From the NCBI RefSeq assembly GCF_029360775.1, contig NZ_JARKMZ010000035.1, forward strand, positions 1 to 64,000: a stretch of DNA of 64,000 nucleotides, read 5' to 3'. Made by a program: the position numbers and the translations under genes. The notes under the pieces are model-generated. The model saw nothing but the letters and a program-made list of their open reading frames with translations, did no database searches and was not told the DNA's origin. How positions within the stretch are numbered: the first letter of the stretch is position 1; every line of letters starts with the position of its first letter. Positions 27,020 through 35,540 of this stretch are shown piece after piece. Origin of the DNA: Daejeonella sp. H1SJ63. GTDB lineage: Bacteria; Bacteroidota; Bacteroidia; Sphingobacteriales; Sphingobacteriaceae.

Positions 27020-27049
27020 AAAGCCATTCTGAAAAGGATGGCTTTTTTT
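27020..27049 (+). terminator. Terminator of the yceI-family gene
   Basis: AAAGCCATTCT and AGGATGGCTTT pair (one G-U) around a GAAA tetraloop, followed by seven T in total. Confidence 0.85.
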
Positions 27050-27105
27050 ATGCCCTTTAATTAATATCTGAGCCTGAACTAAAGAGGGGAGCTATCTTAA
27101 ATTCT

Positions 27106-29805
27106 TCATTCCATATCACTTAACCTGATCTGCCGGATCCGGATTGGAGCATTGCTGAATATAAAATAGAGATCAACAATGCCTGTCGCTTCACTTAAAA
27201 TTGTTTTTATCCGGGCCTGTTCATTAGCTTCTACAGTAAATGTGCCAAGTAATTTCCCTTCGGGGGATCCGGAGCGGACTTCTATTTTAGCCTGAGGAGG
27301 AATTGGAGTTCTGCCCCGCAATGCAATAATCTCAATTTGCTTTACTGAGGTAAGATCTACATTATTGAATTTTAAGAAGCTACCTGTGGCCGAAGTGGTG
27401 GCTATTGTTTTATCACCATTAAAATTTACATCTTTCACCTGCTCGGCATCAGCAACAGAAAGCTGTGGACTGCGCAAAACAAGCACTTTTTCAGTCATCT
27501 GTCCTGCAATTCCGTTTGCGCTCCGATCGGTATAAGCAGCGCGTATGATAAAACTTCCGTCAGTATTTTCGCCTTCAGGAACAACAGTGGTAAAGCTGCC
27601 CTGTGCAGGCAGAGTTTTTGCACTACGGGGAGGATAAGCCATACTTAAAATATAACTGGTGATGGTCTTTGCATCATTTTCAGTCATTGTAGGATGTGCG
27701 GGCATCATAGTATGACCCCAAACCCCTGATCCGCCGTTAATGATCTTTTTTATCAGGTTTGAAGGCGCCATAACATCGCCTTTATATTTTTTTGCGATCT
27801 CTACGAATGCGGGACCTAATGATTTGGTTTCCTTAGCATGACAGATATTACAATCGCTTTTATTGATCATTGCCATAGCGCCAGCAAACTGGGCCGTAAC
27901 ATCAGTGCTGATTTGTTTTTGCGCTACATCCGTTAAATTGAATCCTTCAGAGAGGTAGTTTGCACTTACAGATACCTGTGAAGGCGATATCTTTTTATTC
28001 AGCAGGCTGCCATCTTCGGCATCGTTAACACTTACTGCATATTTAATGGACTTTCCCGGGAAAAAGAAACTTTTATTGCCGCTTAATACCGCCAGATTTA
28101 CTTTAGGGGGTTCGTTTCCGGCCTTAATTTCCAGAGACTTAGAATTTTTAGCTCCGGTCTGATCTGTTACGGTAAGTGTGGCCTTGTATGTGCCGGGGCT
28201 AATTAAAGTTAGGGCAGGAGTAGATTGATTAAACGTTTTATAGGCTGCGCCGTTCCTTGTGACTTTCCATTCATATTTTAATTGGTCCCCCTCGTCAAAA
28301 TCGCGCGTACCTTCAGAAGATAAGGTAACTTTCAAAGGAGTAGCCCCCGCAGTTTTACTTGCTGAAGCCTGAACCTGCGGTTTCCTGTTGCCTCCGTTAT
28401 ACTCGATCCGTATGAGCTCTGCTTCCGGATTATTCTTAAAATATCCGTTACCATATTCAATCGCATAGAGATCCCCTTCAGGTCCAAATTTCATATCCAG
28501 AGCACCGTTCAACTTAATGTCCGGAAGAAAGCGTTCCATAGATTTATACTCTCCATTCTCATCTAATTCTATCACATTTATCCAGCCGCGTGCGAAATCA
28601 GTAATAAACCATTTCCCTTCATAGTAAGCAGGGTAGGGTCGCTTTGCATCTTTAAAATCCCCAAGCCTGTATATCGGGCCTCCAACGGCACTGTTACTTC
28701 CGCTTCCTAAAAGCGGAAATTCTGTGCTTATGCCTTTTCCATACCAAACCATAGCCGGTATAGCCGCAGGCAGGTTTTTCATTCCAGTATTGTTGGGAGA
28801 CTCATTCTTTGTATTTGCCGGATCAAAGAATTCGCCGGAAACTTTTGTATCGAAATTATAATCGCGGTAAGCTTTATTGTTTCCTATAAAATAAGGCCAG
28901 CCATAATTTCCGGGTTTTTTAGCGATATTAAATTCATCATAAGATTGCGGACCACGCTTTTCCATATCATCTCTTGATCCGTCAGGACCCACCTCACCCC
29001 AGTAAAGCCAGCCTGTTTTACTGTCTATGGTAAGTCTCCAGGGGTTTCGGTTGCCCATAGTATAGATCTCGGGGCGTGTTAAAGGAGTTCCCTGAGGGAA
29101 TAGATTTCCTTTGGGAATGGAGTATGTGCCATCCTGTTCAGGATGTATGCGTAATATCTTTCCCCGAAGATCATTGGTATTAGATGAACCCTTTTGGGAG
29201 TCTTCGCCAGATTTACCAGGCCGCTCATCCAGGGGCGTAAATCCGTCTGATGCTCTTGAAAATGTATTATCGCCCGTACTAAGGAATAGGTTCTTGTCTT
29301 TATCAAAAAGCATACCTCCGCCTACATGGCAGCATTGTTCACGCTGTACAACAACATCCAACAAAACTTTTTTCGAGTCCATGAGAAGTTCTTTGCCATG
29401 CCATACATAACGTTCTAAGACATTTTTCGCTTCAGTTCCTGCCGGTGAATAATAGACATAGATCCAATGATTTTTCTCAAAATCCGGATCCAGGATCACT
29501 CCCTGCAATCCATCCTCACCTTCGCTGACCTCGCCTGTTTTACTAACATATTGCGTGCTTACAGGAAATTTTGCTACAAGATTTACCTTACCTGTAACAG
29601 GATCATAAACTTCAAGTTTACCATGACGTTGGGCAAAGATGACCCTGCCATCCTTGAGTACCTGAAATTGCATAGGCTCTTCCAGACGCTGAGCTAAAAC
29701 TACCTTGGTGAACCTGTTGTCTTCTGGCTTTTTATTGGTTTGCGCATGTAAAGCAAGGCTGCACGAGAGAAGTAAAAAAAAAGCAGAAATCGATTTTAAA
29801 AGCAT
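27106..29805 (-). CDS. Secreted PQQ-type sugar dehydrogenase with PKD, cytochrome c and carbohydrate-binding-like modules
   Basis: An 899-residue exported multidomain protein. After a signal peptide comes a six-bladed glucose/sorbosone dehydrogenase-like propeller (about 30-450; GEDGLQGVILDPDFEKNHWIYVYYSPAG, EQCCHVGGGMLFDKDKNLFLSTGDN, GNRNPWRLTIDSKTGWLYWGEVGPDGSRDD). A PKD domain follows (about 470-560), then a class-I cytochrome c with CNICH haem motif at Cys652, Cys655, His656 and a distal Met in MMPAHP. The C-terminal beta-sandwich (about 770-899) resembles CBM6. Electrons from sugar oxidation could pass to the fused haem; substrate unknown. The TIM barrel gene lies just upstream on the same strand. 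Confidence 0.88.
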   Translation of the reverse strand: MLLKSISAFFLLLSCSLALHAQTNKKPEDNRFTKVVLAQRLEEPMQFQVLKDGRVIFAQRHGKLEVYDPVTGKVNLVAKFPVSTQYVSKTGEVSEGEDGLQGVILDPDFEKNHWIYVYYSPAGTEAKNVLERYVWHGKELLMDSKKVLLDVVVQREQCCHVGGGMLFDKDKNLFLSTGDNTFSRASDGFTPLDERPGKSGEDSQKGSSNTNDLRGKILRIHPEQDGTYSIPKGNLFPQGTPLTRPEIYTMGNRNPWRLTIDSKTGWLYWGEVGPDGSRDDMEKRGPQSYDEFNIAKKPGNYGWPYFIGNNKAYRDYNFDTKVSGEFFDPANTKNESPNNTGMKNLPAAIPAMVWYGKGISTEFPLLGSGSNSAVGGPIYRLGDFKDAKRPYPAYYEGKWFITDFARGWINVIELDENGEYKSMERFLPDIKLNGALDMKFGPEGDLYAIEYGNGYFKNNPEAELIRIEYNGGNRKPQVQASASKTAGATPLKVTLSSEGTRDFDEGDQLKYEWKVTRNGAAYKTFNQSTPALTLISPGTYKATLTVTDQTGAKNSKSLEIKAGNEPPKVNLAVLSGNKSFFFPGKSIKYAVSVNDAEDGSLLNKKISPSQVSVSANYLSEGFNLTDVAQKQISTDVTAQFAGAMAMINKSDCNICHAKETKSLGPAFVEIAKKYKGDVMAPSNLIKKIINGGSGVWGHTMMPAHPTMTENDAKTITSYILSMAYPPRSAKTLPAQGSFTTVVPEGENTDGSFIIRAAYTDRSANGIAGQMTEKVLVLRSPQLSVADAEQVKDVNFNGDKTIATTSATGSFLKFNNVDLTSVKQIEIIALRGRTPIPPQAKIEVRSGSPEGKLLGTFTVEANEQARIKTILSEATGIVDLYFIFSNAPIRIRQIRLSDME

Positions 29806-29866
29806 AATGATAATATTCTGAAATAAAGAAGATAAAAATGGGTAAGTGAAAATGGGTAAGAGAAAA

Positions 29867-30706
29867 CTAGGCTCTGATCCTTTCCAAATAATCCATATTA
29901 TACTTCATACTTTCTATAGGATTCTTTGCATACTCTTCCTGCTCGATAAAAAGATATTTTAAGCCCGATTCTCCCTGATGCTGCAGGATCTTTGCAATAT
30001 CCAATCCCCCTTTACCAAATTCTGTACTTTCTTTTTTCTGAAGGTTCATATCTTTTAAATGCCATAATGGGAAACGTCCCGGGTATTTAGAAAAATAATG
30101 GAAAGGGTCTTGTCCGCTGGCAATCACCCATCCAAGATCCAGTTCCATGTAAACAAATTTTGGATCTGTATTATCCATCAGCACATCATAAAGAATTTGT
30201 CCGTCTACTTTGTCGAACTCATAATCATGATTATGATATCCAAATTTCAGGTTAAGTTTCCGGCATTCTTCACCATTCTTGTTAAATATATCGGCTGTTC
30301 TTTTGTAATTATCAAGTGTTTGTCCAGAGCTTGGCATACTAGAACAGATCAGATATTCCTGGCCTGATTCTGCAGCTTCCTCCATGGTTTGCTGCCACTT
30401 AGCATCTACCCCGACGTGTCCGCTGCGTAAAGTCATTCCAAGATCTTTACAGGCTTGTTTCATTTCCTTTGCGGTGAGACCGTAATAATTGCCTTTGGCG
30501 CTTCTGGCAGATTCTATCTGCTTAATTCCCAGGTCGGCAAGTTTTTTTAAGGTACCGTGCGCATCCGCAAGCATTTCGGCGCGTACAGTATATAATTGTA
30601 TACCCGGGTTTTTAATCTTTATCCTTGCTGAAACTAATGATGGCAATATCATTGAGCCAAGAGCTACGGTCCCAACTGTTTTTAAAAAATGACGGCGTGT
30701 TTTCAT
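29867..30706 (-). CDS. Exported sugar phosphate isomerase/epimerase-like TIM barrel protein
   Basis: A 279-residue xylose-isomerase-like TIM barrel protein. It has a Tat-type N-terminus (MKTRRHFLKTVGTVALGSMILPSLVSA) and metal-site segments such as NLKFGYHNHDYEFD, VYMELDLGWVIASGQDP and LFIEQEEY. Family members interconvert or isomerise sugars and cyclitols. It stands 61 bases upstream of the sugar dehydrogenase gene on the same strand, so the two may act on the same periplasmic sugar; that link is inference. Confidence 0.87.
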   Translation of the reverse strand: MKTRRHFLKTVGTVALGSMILPSLVSARIKIKNPGIQLYTVRAEMLADAHGTLKKLADLGIKQIESARSAKGNYYGLTAKEMKQACKDLGMTLRSGHVGVDAKWQQTMEEAAESGQEYLICSSMPSSGQTLDNYKRTADIFNKNGEECRKLNLKFGYHNHDYEFDKVDGQILYDVLMDNTDPKFVYMELDLGWVIASGQDPFHYFSKYPGRFPLWHLKDMNLQKKESTEFGKGGLDIAKILQHQGESGLKYLFIEQEEYAKNPIESMKYNMDYLERIRA

Positions 30707-30974
30707 GCGTGTTTTATATGGGCTTTAATTTAGGAATTTGGGAGGAGATATGGAAACTTTTTGTTGTGTTGGTGCGATTAAGTGTGGGTGGGCAGGCTTA
30801 GGCAATCTCATTTCAGAGAATCATGAATGTAAGTAGAATACTCCTTTTCTTATTTGCTTAAATCTTTTATAAATTAACGTGAGTTCGATATAAAATAATA
30901 GAGATTTAATAAGAAAGTAGTGGATAATTTAGTATATTTAAGTGCTTGGTATTTAAATAGTTAACTAAAAAATA

Positions 30975-31382
30975 GCTATACTTTCAACAGATAAAATTAC
31001 CGAAATTTTTGTTTCAGTCGATGACTTTTGTAAACATTTTGAGACTTTTCTAGCTAAGAAGCTCATCGGCAAAGCCAAATTAAGGAATAAACCTACCAAC
31101 CTTTGTATGTCGAGGGCATGACCATCCAGATCGCTTTTCACCATTCAGGCTTCCGCACGTTTAAAGACTTTTATCTGGGCTACGTATGTAAGCATCTCAG
31201 GAGCTTTTTCCCCAATACCGTCAGTTATAACCGGATGGTCGAACTTGTTTCGGGTAGCATGTTGCACTTATTTGCTTACCTGAAAAGCTTTGGATTGGGT
31301 GATTGTACCGGGATAGTTTTGTAGATTCAACCCCTCTTAGAGTATGTCACAATAAGCGGATCCATCACACAAGACCTTTAGA
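30975..31382 (+). pseudogene. IS982-family transposase remnant
   Basis: Three consecutive reading-frame segments together read like the first half of an IS982 transposase. They are DKITEIFVSVDDFCKHFETFLAKK...NLCMSRA, then MTIQIAFHHSGFRTFKDFYLGYVCKHLRSFFPNTVSYNRMVELV...GDCTGI, then DSTPLRVCHNKRIHHTRPL. Two single-base deletions (near 31117 and near 31320) separate them, and the rest of the transposase is missing. No terminal inverted repeats were found. It is dead and old. Confidence 0.75.
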
Positions 31383-31628
31383 AATATTGCTCAGAGAAGG
31401 CAATGGGATTAATCAGGCGATATATCAGGGATATTTATGACAATGAGAAAAAAACTCTTCCGATTGAAAATTTAAAATTTTCAGGAATGGTGATCTTCAG
31501 GTTTCGTAATATAAAAGATTACCGGAGGGTTAAGTAGATTCTGCTTCAGCCTGATTTTCTGGATAAGATCAGATATGGCCTTTTTAAAAATGGAGCCTAT
31601 CCTGATTATCAGGGTAATTTGTTTAATT
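31383..31628 (+). pseudogene. Unidentified decayed coding fragment after the IS982 remnant
   Basis: One frame, beginning near ATG 31403, reads MGLIRRYIRDIYDNEKKTLP and continues for 44 codons to a TAG at 31535-31537. After that it continues as ILLQPDFLDKIRYGLFKNGAYPDYQGNLFN to a TGA. The amino-acid composition on both sides of the TAG looks protein-like, so this may be a broken gene, but I do not recognise it. The rest of 30707-31716 holds only AT-rich sequence. Confidence 0.35.
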
Positions 31629-31716
31629 GAAAAGTCGCACAAGGCATGCAACCTCCTTTCTATGGCTTTTGTTTCAATTTTAATTTAGCCAAGGCAGATT
31701 TTTTACAAGATAGGAA

Positions 31717-32667
31717 TTATACTGGCAGGTATAGAACGCTACGGGCTGCTGTTTCGTCTTTGATCAGTTGTTTTCTGAGTTCTTCGAGCGAATTGAACTT
31801 CTGGTCATCGCGCAGATATTCAAGGAATCTAACTCGTATGATTTGTCCGTAAATTTCTTTATCGAAATCAAAGATGTTTACTTCAATGTTACGGCTCATG
31901 CCATTAATTGTTGGTCTGTGGCCAATATAAGCCATGCCGGTAGCATGTTCATTTTTCATGCTATCATCCATAAATTCCAGCCTTACGGCATAAATTCCAT
32001 CTGAAGGGATCAATTTATAGTTCTCTTCAATAAATAAATTTGCTGTAGGGAAACCGAGTTTTCTGCCTATCTGATCGCCTTTGATCACTTTTCCTGTTAG
32101 CTGAAAAGGATAGCCGAGAAAGTCCTGTGCAGTTCTTACATCTCCGCTAAGGATCGCATTCCTGATTTTGGTCGAACTGACGGCAACATCATTGATATCC
32201 TGTTCAGGGATTTCTTCAACCTCAAATCCGAAATCTGAGGCATAATGCTGAAGTTCCTCAAGCCCGCCTTTACGATCTTTACCAAAGCGATGGTCATATC
32301 CGATGACGATCTGTTTGGTTCCGATTTTTTTGACAAGTATTTCGTTGATATACTCCTCCGGACTGAGATTCGAAAAATCACGGGTAAATGGCGTAATGAT
32401 CAGGTGATCAATCCCAAGTTCAGCAAGTCTTTCTGCTTTCTCATTAAGGGTGCTGATCAGTTTGATATTCTGATCGTCGGGATGAAGTATCATCCGGGGA
32501 TGAGGGAAAAATGTAAGAATAACAGTCTCCCCGCTATTTTGTGCCGCAACCTCCTGCAAACGGCTGATGATCTTCTGATGGCCAATATGTACGCCGTCAA
32601 AAGTGCCAATAGTTACAACGGCATTTTTGATCGGTCTGAACTCATCAATATGGTTATAGATCTTCAT
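31717..32667 (-). CDS. ribF: Bifunctional riboflavin kinase / FAD synthetase
   Basis: It phosphorylates riboflavin to FMN and adenylates it to FAD. The N-terminal nucleotidyltransferase domain has GTFDGVHIGHQ at 21-31 and a later SSTKIRNAILSGDV (ISSTxxR-like) motif. The C-terminal flavokinase domain (about 190-316) begins at GKVIKGDQIGRKLGFPTAN. At 316 residues it is full length. The upstream gene truB lies 25 bases away on the same strand, a common arrangement in bacteria. Confidence 0.96.
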   Translation of the reverse strand: MKIYNHIDEFRPIKNAVVTIGTFDGVHIGHQKIISRLQEVAAQNSGETVILTFFPHPRMILHPDDQNIKLISTLNEKAERLAELGIDHLIITPFTRDFSNLSPEEYINEILVKKIGTKQIVIGYDHRFGKDRKGGLEELQHYASDFGFEVEEIPEQDINDVAVSSTKIRNAILSGDVRTAQDFLGYPFQLTGKVIKGDQIGRKLGFPTANLFIEENYKLIPSDGIYAVRLEFMDDSMKNEHATGMAYIGHRPTINGMSRNIEVNIFDFDKEIYGQIIRVRFLEYLRDDQKFNSLEELRKQLIKDETAARSVLYLPV

Positions 32668-32692
32668 TATTTCTGAGAGCGTACAAATTTAA

Positions 32693-33427
32693 TTATTTAT
32701 TATCAATCAGCTTTCCCTGCTCTTTGAGCTTACGGATGTGATTAACAAGCTCCATAACCTCAAAAGCATTTTTTACTTCAAAATTGCCACTTTTTGTCCG
32801 GCGCAGCGCACTCAGGTGTGCAGCATTGTCCAGAGATTTTCCAAAGTCATGTACAAGTGAACGGATATAGGTTCCCTTGCTGCAAACTACTCTGAAATCT
32901 ATTTCCGGAAGTTCTATTCTCGTAATTTCAAATTCAGAGATACTTACCTTTCTGGTTTTTAATTCTACTTCTTCACCTCTGCGGGCTTTCATGTAAAGTC
33001 GTTCTCCGTCTACTTTTACTGCAGAATGTGCTGGCGGATACTGATCCAGATCTCCGAGAAAATTCAGTGTGTTTGCTCTGATCTTTTCTTCAGTTATATG
33101 GCTGATGTCAAAGCGTTCATTGATTTCTGTTTCCAGATCGTAAGAGGGAGTTCCTGCCCCCAGAACCATAGTTCCGGTGTACTCTTTCTGCTGTGCCTGG
33201 TATTCGTCGATTTTCTTGGTCATTTTTCCGGTGCAGATGATCAGAAGTCCGGTGGCCAATGGGTCAAGAGTGCCGGCATGCCCGACTTTTAATTTAAGGG
33301 GTTTAAAGGAGTTACGGATTTTTCCTACCACATCAAAACTCGTCCATTTATAGGGCTTGTTGATAAGCAGAAGTTCGCCTTCGGCAAAATTGAACTCCGG
33401 AAATTCTTTTTCTGTTTTTTCGTTCAT
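32693..33427 (-). CDS. truB: tRNA pseudouridine(55) synthase
   Basis: It converts U55 of tRNAs to pseudouridine. Catalytic Asp55 lies in GHAGTLDPLATGLL; the opening LLINKPYKWTSFDVVGKIR and later GAGTPSYDLETE, PPAHSAVKVDGERLYMKARRGEEVEL and CSKGTYIRSLVHDFG are typical. ATG 33427 gives 244 residues and overlaps the uppP stop by one base (TGATG); the frame is open 24 codons further inside uppP, without similarity. Confidence 0.96.
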   Translation of the reverse strand: MNEKTEKEFPEFNFAEGELLLINKPYKWTSFDVVGKIRNSFKPLKLKVGHAGTLDPLATGLLIICTGKMTKKIDEYQAQQKEYTGTMVLGAGTPSYDLETEINERFDISHITEEKIRANTLNFLGDLDQYPPAHSAVKVDGERLYMKARRGEEVELKTRKVSISEFEITRIELPEIDFRVVCSKGTYIRSLVHDFGKSLDNAAHLSALRRTKSGNFEVKNAFEVMELVNHIRKLKEQGKLIDNK

Positions 33428-34221
33428 CAGATCACGTGAAGGTCGTATCCGGCAGCAAGCAGCACTAAAATAATGCCACCTACAATGATGCGGTACCATC
33501 CGAATATTCTGAAACCTCTGGTTTGCAGAAAGGTGATAAAGTAACGGATAGCGAGCATAGCCACTATAAATGCAGCAATATTGCCAATAATCAGCAAACG
33601 TGTCTCATCAGCACTGATCACATAACCATCTTTATAAAAATCATATAACTTCTTAGCTGTAGCCCCAAACATAGTTGGAACAGCAAGGAAAAATGAAAAT
33701 TCAGCGGCCGCTTTACGGCTCAGTTTCTGAGACATACCTCCAACAATGGTTGAAGCAGACCGGGATGTTCCCGGAATCATGGAAAGACACTGGAATAGCC
33801 CGATTTTGAAAGCAGTATTATAACTTATCTCATCAGTATTGTCAATGTTGCCTTCCCTGAACCATTTGTCAACAAAAAGCAGAATAATACCTCCGATAAG
33901 CAGAGCAATAGCAACACCAAGAGGGCTTTCAAGCAATTGGTCGATCTTATCACTCAGAAGTAATCCGAAAAAGACTGCAGGTATAAAAGCAATCAGTAAT
34001 TTGAAGTAAAAATCAAGCGACTGGAAAAATCGTTTGAAATAAAGAACAATTACAGAAAGAATTGCCCCCAGTTGAATTGCAACGGTAAATAGTTTAACGA
34101 AGTTGTCTGACTGGATTCCCATCAGGGATGAGCCTATGATCATGTGCCCGGTAGAAGAGACCGGCAAAAACTCAGTAAGGCCCTCAATAATAGCCAGAAA
34201 AATAGCCTGAAAAGTATTCAT
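33427..34221 (-). CDS. uppP: Undecaprenyl-diphosphatase
   Basis: A BacA-type integral membrane phosphatase that recycles undecaprenyl pyrophosphate for cell-wall synthesis. It carries [14 protein letters not shown] at 13-26 and the second motif [13 protein letters not shown], with about eight membrane helices in 264 residues. It overlaps neighbours on both sides by one base: its ATG with the DUF3098 gene stop, and its stop with the truB start. This points to a single translationally coupled operon. Confidence 0.96.
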   Translation of the reverse strand: MNTFQAIFLAIIEGLTEFLPVSSTGHMIIGSSLMGIQSDNFVKLFTVAIQLGAILSVIVLYFKRFFQSLDFYFKLLIAFIPAVFFGLLLSDKIDQLLESPLGVAIALLIGGIILLFVDKWFREGNIDNTDEISYNTAFKIGLFQCLSMIPGTSRSASTIVGGMSQKLSRKAAAEFSFFLAVPTMFGATAKKLYDFYKDGYVISADETRLLIIGNIAAFIVAMLAIRYFITFLQTRGFRIFGWYRIIVGGIILVLLAAGYDLHVI

Positions 34222-34460
34222 TACTTATTGCCGGCAGGCTTCTTTAGAATTGCATAAAAGCCTATGCCAAAGCCTGCAAGGACAACAAGCGGAGCAAGCA
34301 CGATCTTACGTGAACTGTAAATGTCTGTTTCGCCGGTCATTAGTACAAAGCCGATAATTACAACTGCGATACTAAGGATCATCATAGTATAATTGCTTTT
34401 TTCGAACACAAATGCCTGTTCTTCTTTTTCTTCCTTAATAGGAGTGTTTTTTTGTGCCAT
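34221..34460 (-). CDS. DUF3098 family two-helix membrane protein
   Basis: A 79-residue protein with an acidic N-terminal tail and two membrane helices (about 28-45 and 54-72). The pattern [26 protein letters not shown]...[25 protein letters not shown]-like is characteristic of the Bacteroidota family DUF3098. It is always found in this context between ftsX and uppP in related genomes that I know of, so a role near the divisome or cell-wall synthesis is possible but unproven. It overlaps both neighbours by a single base. Confidence 0.9.
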   Translation of the reverse strand: MAQKNTPIKEEKEEQAFVFEKSNYTMMILSIAVVIIGFVLMTGETDIYSSRKIVLAPLVVLAGFGIGFYAILKKPAGNK

Positions 34461-35338
34461 TATTTATAGAGGTCGTAAATTTTTAAACGAAGAAACTTGC
34501 TAACAGCAAAATAAGTGCTTAGTCCGGATATCAGAATTCCGATACCGATAACTGAAATAAATACAATACTGAACTCAGTCCAGTTACGAAGAATAATCAT
34601 TTCAGGAACCTGTTGCTGTGCAAAGTATAATGTGATGAGCAATAGTATTACGGCTATTAATCCGCCTAAAAGCCCGTGCAGAATACCATAAGTTAAAAAT
34701 GGTTTACGGATAAAATTCTGCGTTGCACCCACAAGCTGCATACTTTTAATCAGGAATCTCTGTGAGTAAATAGCAAGGCGTATTGTATTATTGATTAGTG
34801 CAACAGCGATAATCAACAGGATAGAAGCAAAGGCCAGTATCACAAGCCCTATCCCTCTTATATTCTGATTCACCATATCAATCAGTGATTTCTGATAAAT
34901 TACTTCTTTAACCAGAGTGTTTTGGCTCAACTGTGAAGTAAAGGTTTGAATACTTTCGTTATTTGCATAATCTGCTTTCATGTACACATCAATTGATGAA
35001 AGCAGAGGGTTGTATCCAAGAAAATCTACAAAATCCTCTCCAAGATCTTTGGTCAGGTTTCTGGCTGCCAGTTCTTTACTTACGTATTGGGTTTTTAATA
35101 CATAGGGATTGGAATCCAGTTGCTTCTGCAGGGCGGTGATATCCACTTCCTTGGCTCCTTCATTTACAATAATGTTCAGAACAATATTTTCTTTGACATA
35201 TTTTGAAAGGTTTTTAGCATGAACCAGAATGAGTCCTAAAAGACCTGTCATCAATAGAACCAGTGCAATGCTGATTACAGTTGAAACGTAAACGGTCTTG
35301 GTTTTACCTGCGGATGTACTTCTTTCAAATTCTTCCAT
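34460..35338 (-). CDS. ftsX: Cell division protein FtsX
   Basis: The membrane subunit of the FtsEX ABC-type complex, which activates peptidoglycan hydrolases at the septum. It has one N-terminal helix (about 20-42), a periplasmic domain with ITALQKQLDSNPYVLKTQYVSKELAA...DFLGYNPLLSSIDVY, and three C-terminal helices with the FtsX signature MQLVGATQNFIRKPFLTYGI. I chose ATG 35338 (292 residues); a TTG two codons upstream is less likely. FtsE is not in this window. Confidence 0.94.
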   Translation of the reverse strand: MEEFERSTSAGKTKTVYVSTVISIALVLLMTGLLGLILVHAKNLSKYVKENIVLNIIVNEGAKEVDITALQKQLDSNPYVLKTQYVSKELAARNLTKDLGEDFVDFLGYNPLLSSIDVYMKADYANNESIQTFTSQLSQNTLVKEVIYQKSLIDMVNQNIRGIGLVILAFASILLIIAVALINNTIRLAIYSQRFLIKSMQLVGATQNFIRKPFLTYGILHGLLGGLIAVILLLITLYFAQQQVPEMIILRNWTEFSIVFISVIGIGILISGLSTYFAVSKFLRLKIYDLYK

Positions 35339-35355
35339 GAGCAATTTATGTGTTG

Positions 35356-35363
35356 CGAAAATA
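35356..35363 (-). promoter_or_regulatory. Putative -7 element of the ftsX operon
   Basis: On the minus strand the sequence reads TATTTTCG, one base from TAnnTTTG, 17 bases before the ftsX ATG. The divergent leuS has the same octamer at nearly the same distance from its start. Confidence 0.35.
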
Positions 35364-35513
35364 AAGATTTCAGTCTGTAAAGGTAAAAATTATATGTACC
35401 TATATGCTCTGAATTCAAGTTAAACTTTGTTAAAAATAAGAGATATGTCTGATATTGATAAATAAAGGATAGTCAGGTTTTAGCTTATGCTTCAATAAAA
35501 TCGCAGATTTTAG

Positions 35514-35521
35514 TATTTTCG
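35514..35521 (+). promoter_or_regulatory. Putative -7 element of leuS
   Basis: TATTTTCG, one base from TAnnTTTG, lies 19 bases before the leuS ATG. No leader peptide or T-box-like structure was seen in the 196-base gap to ftsX. Confidence 0.35.
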
Positions 35522-35540
35522 CAGCTTATCAGATTTTAAG

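Noticed and set aside
31646-31852. Small plus-strand frame near the end of ribF
   Set aside because: It mostly overlaps the ribF C-terminus on the opposite strand and has no recognisable signature.
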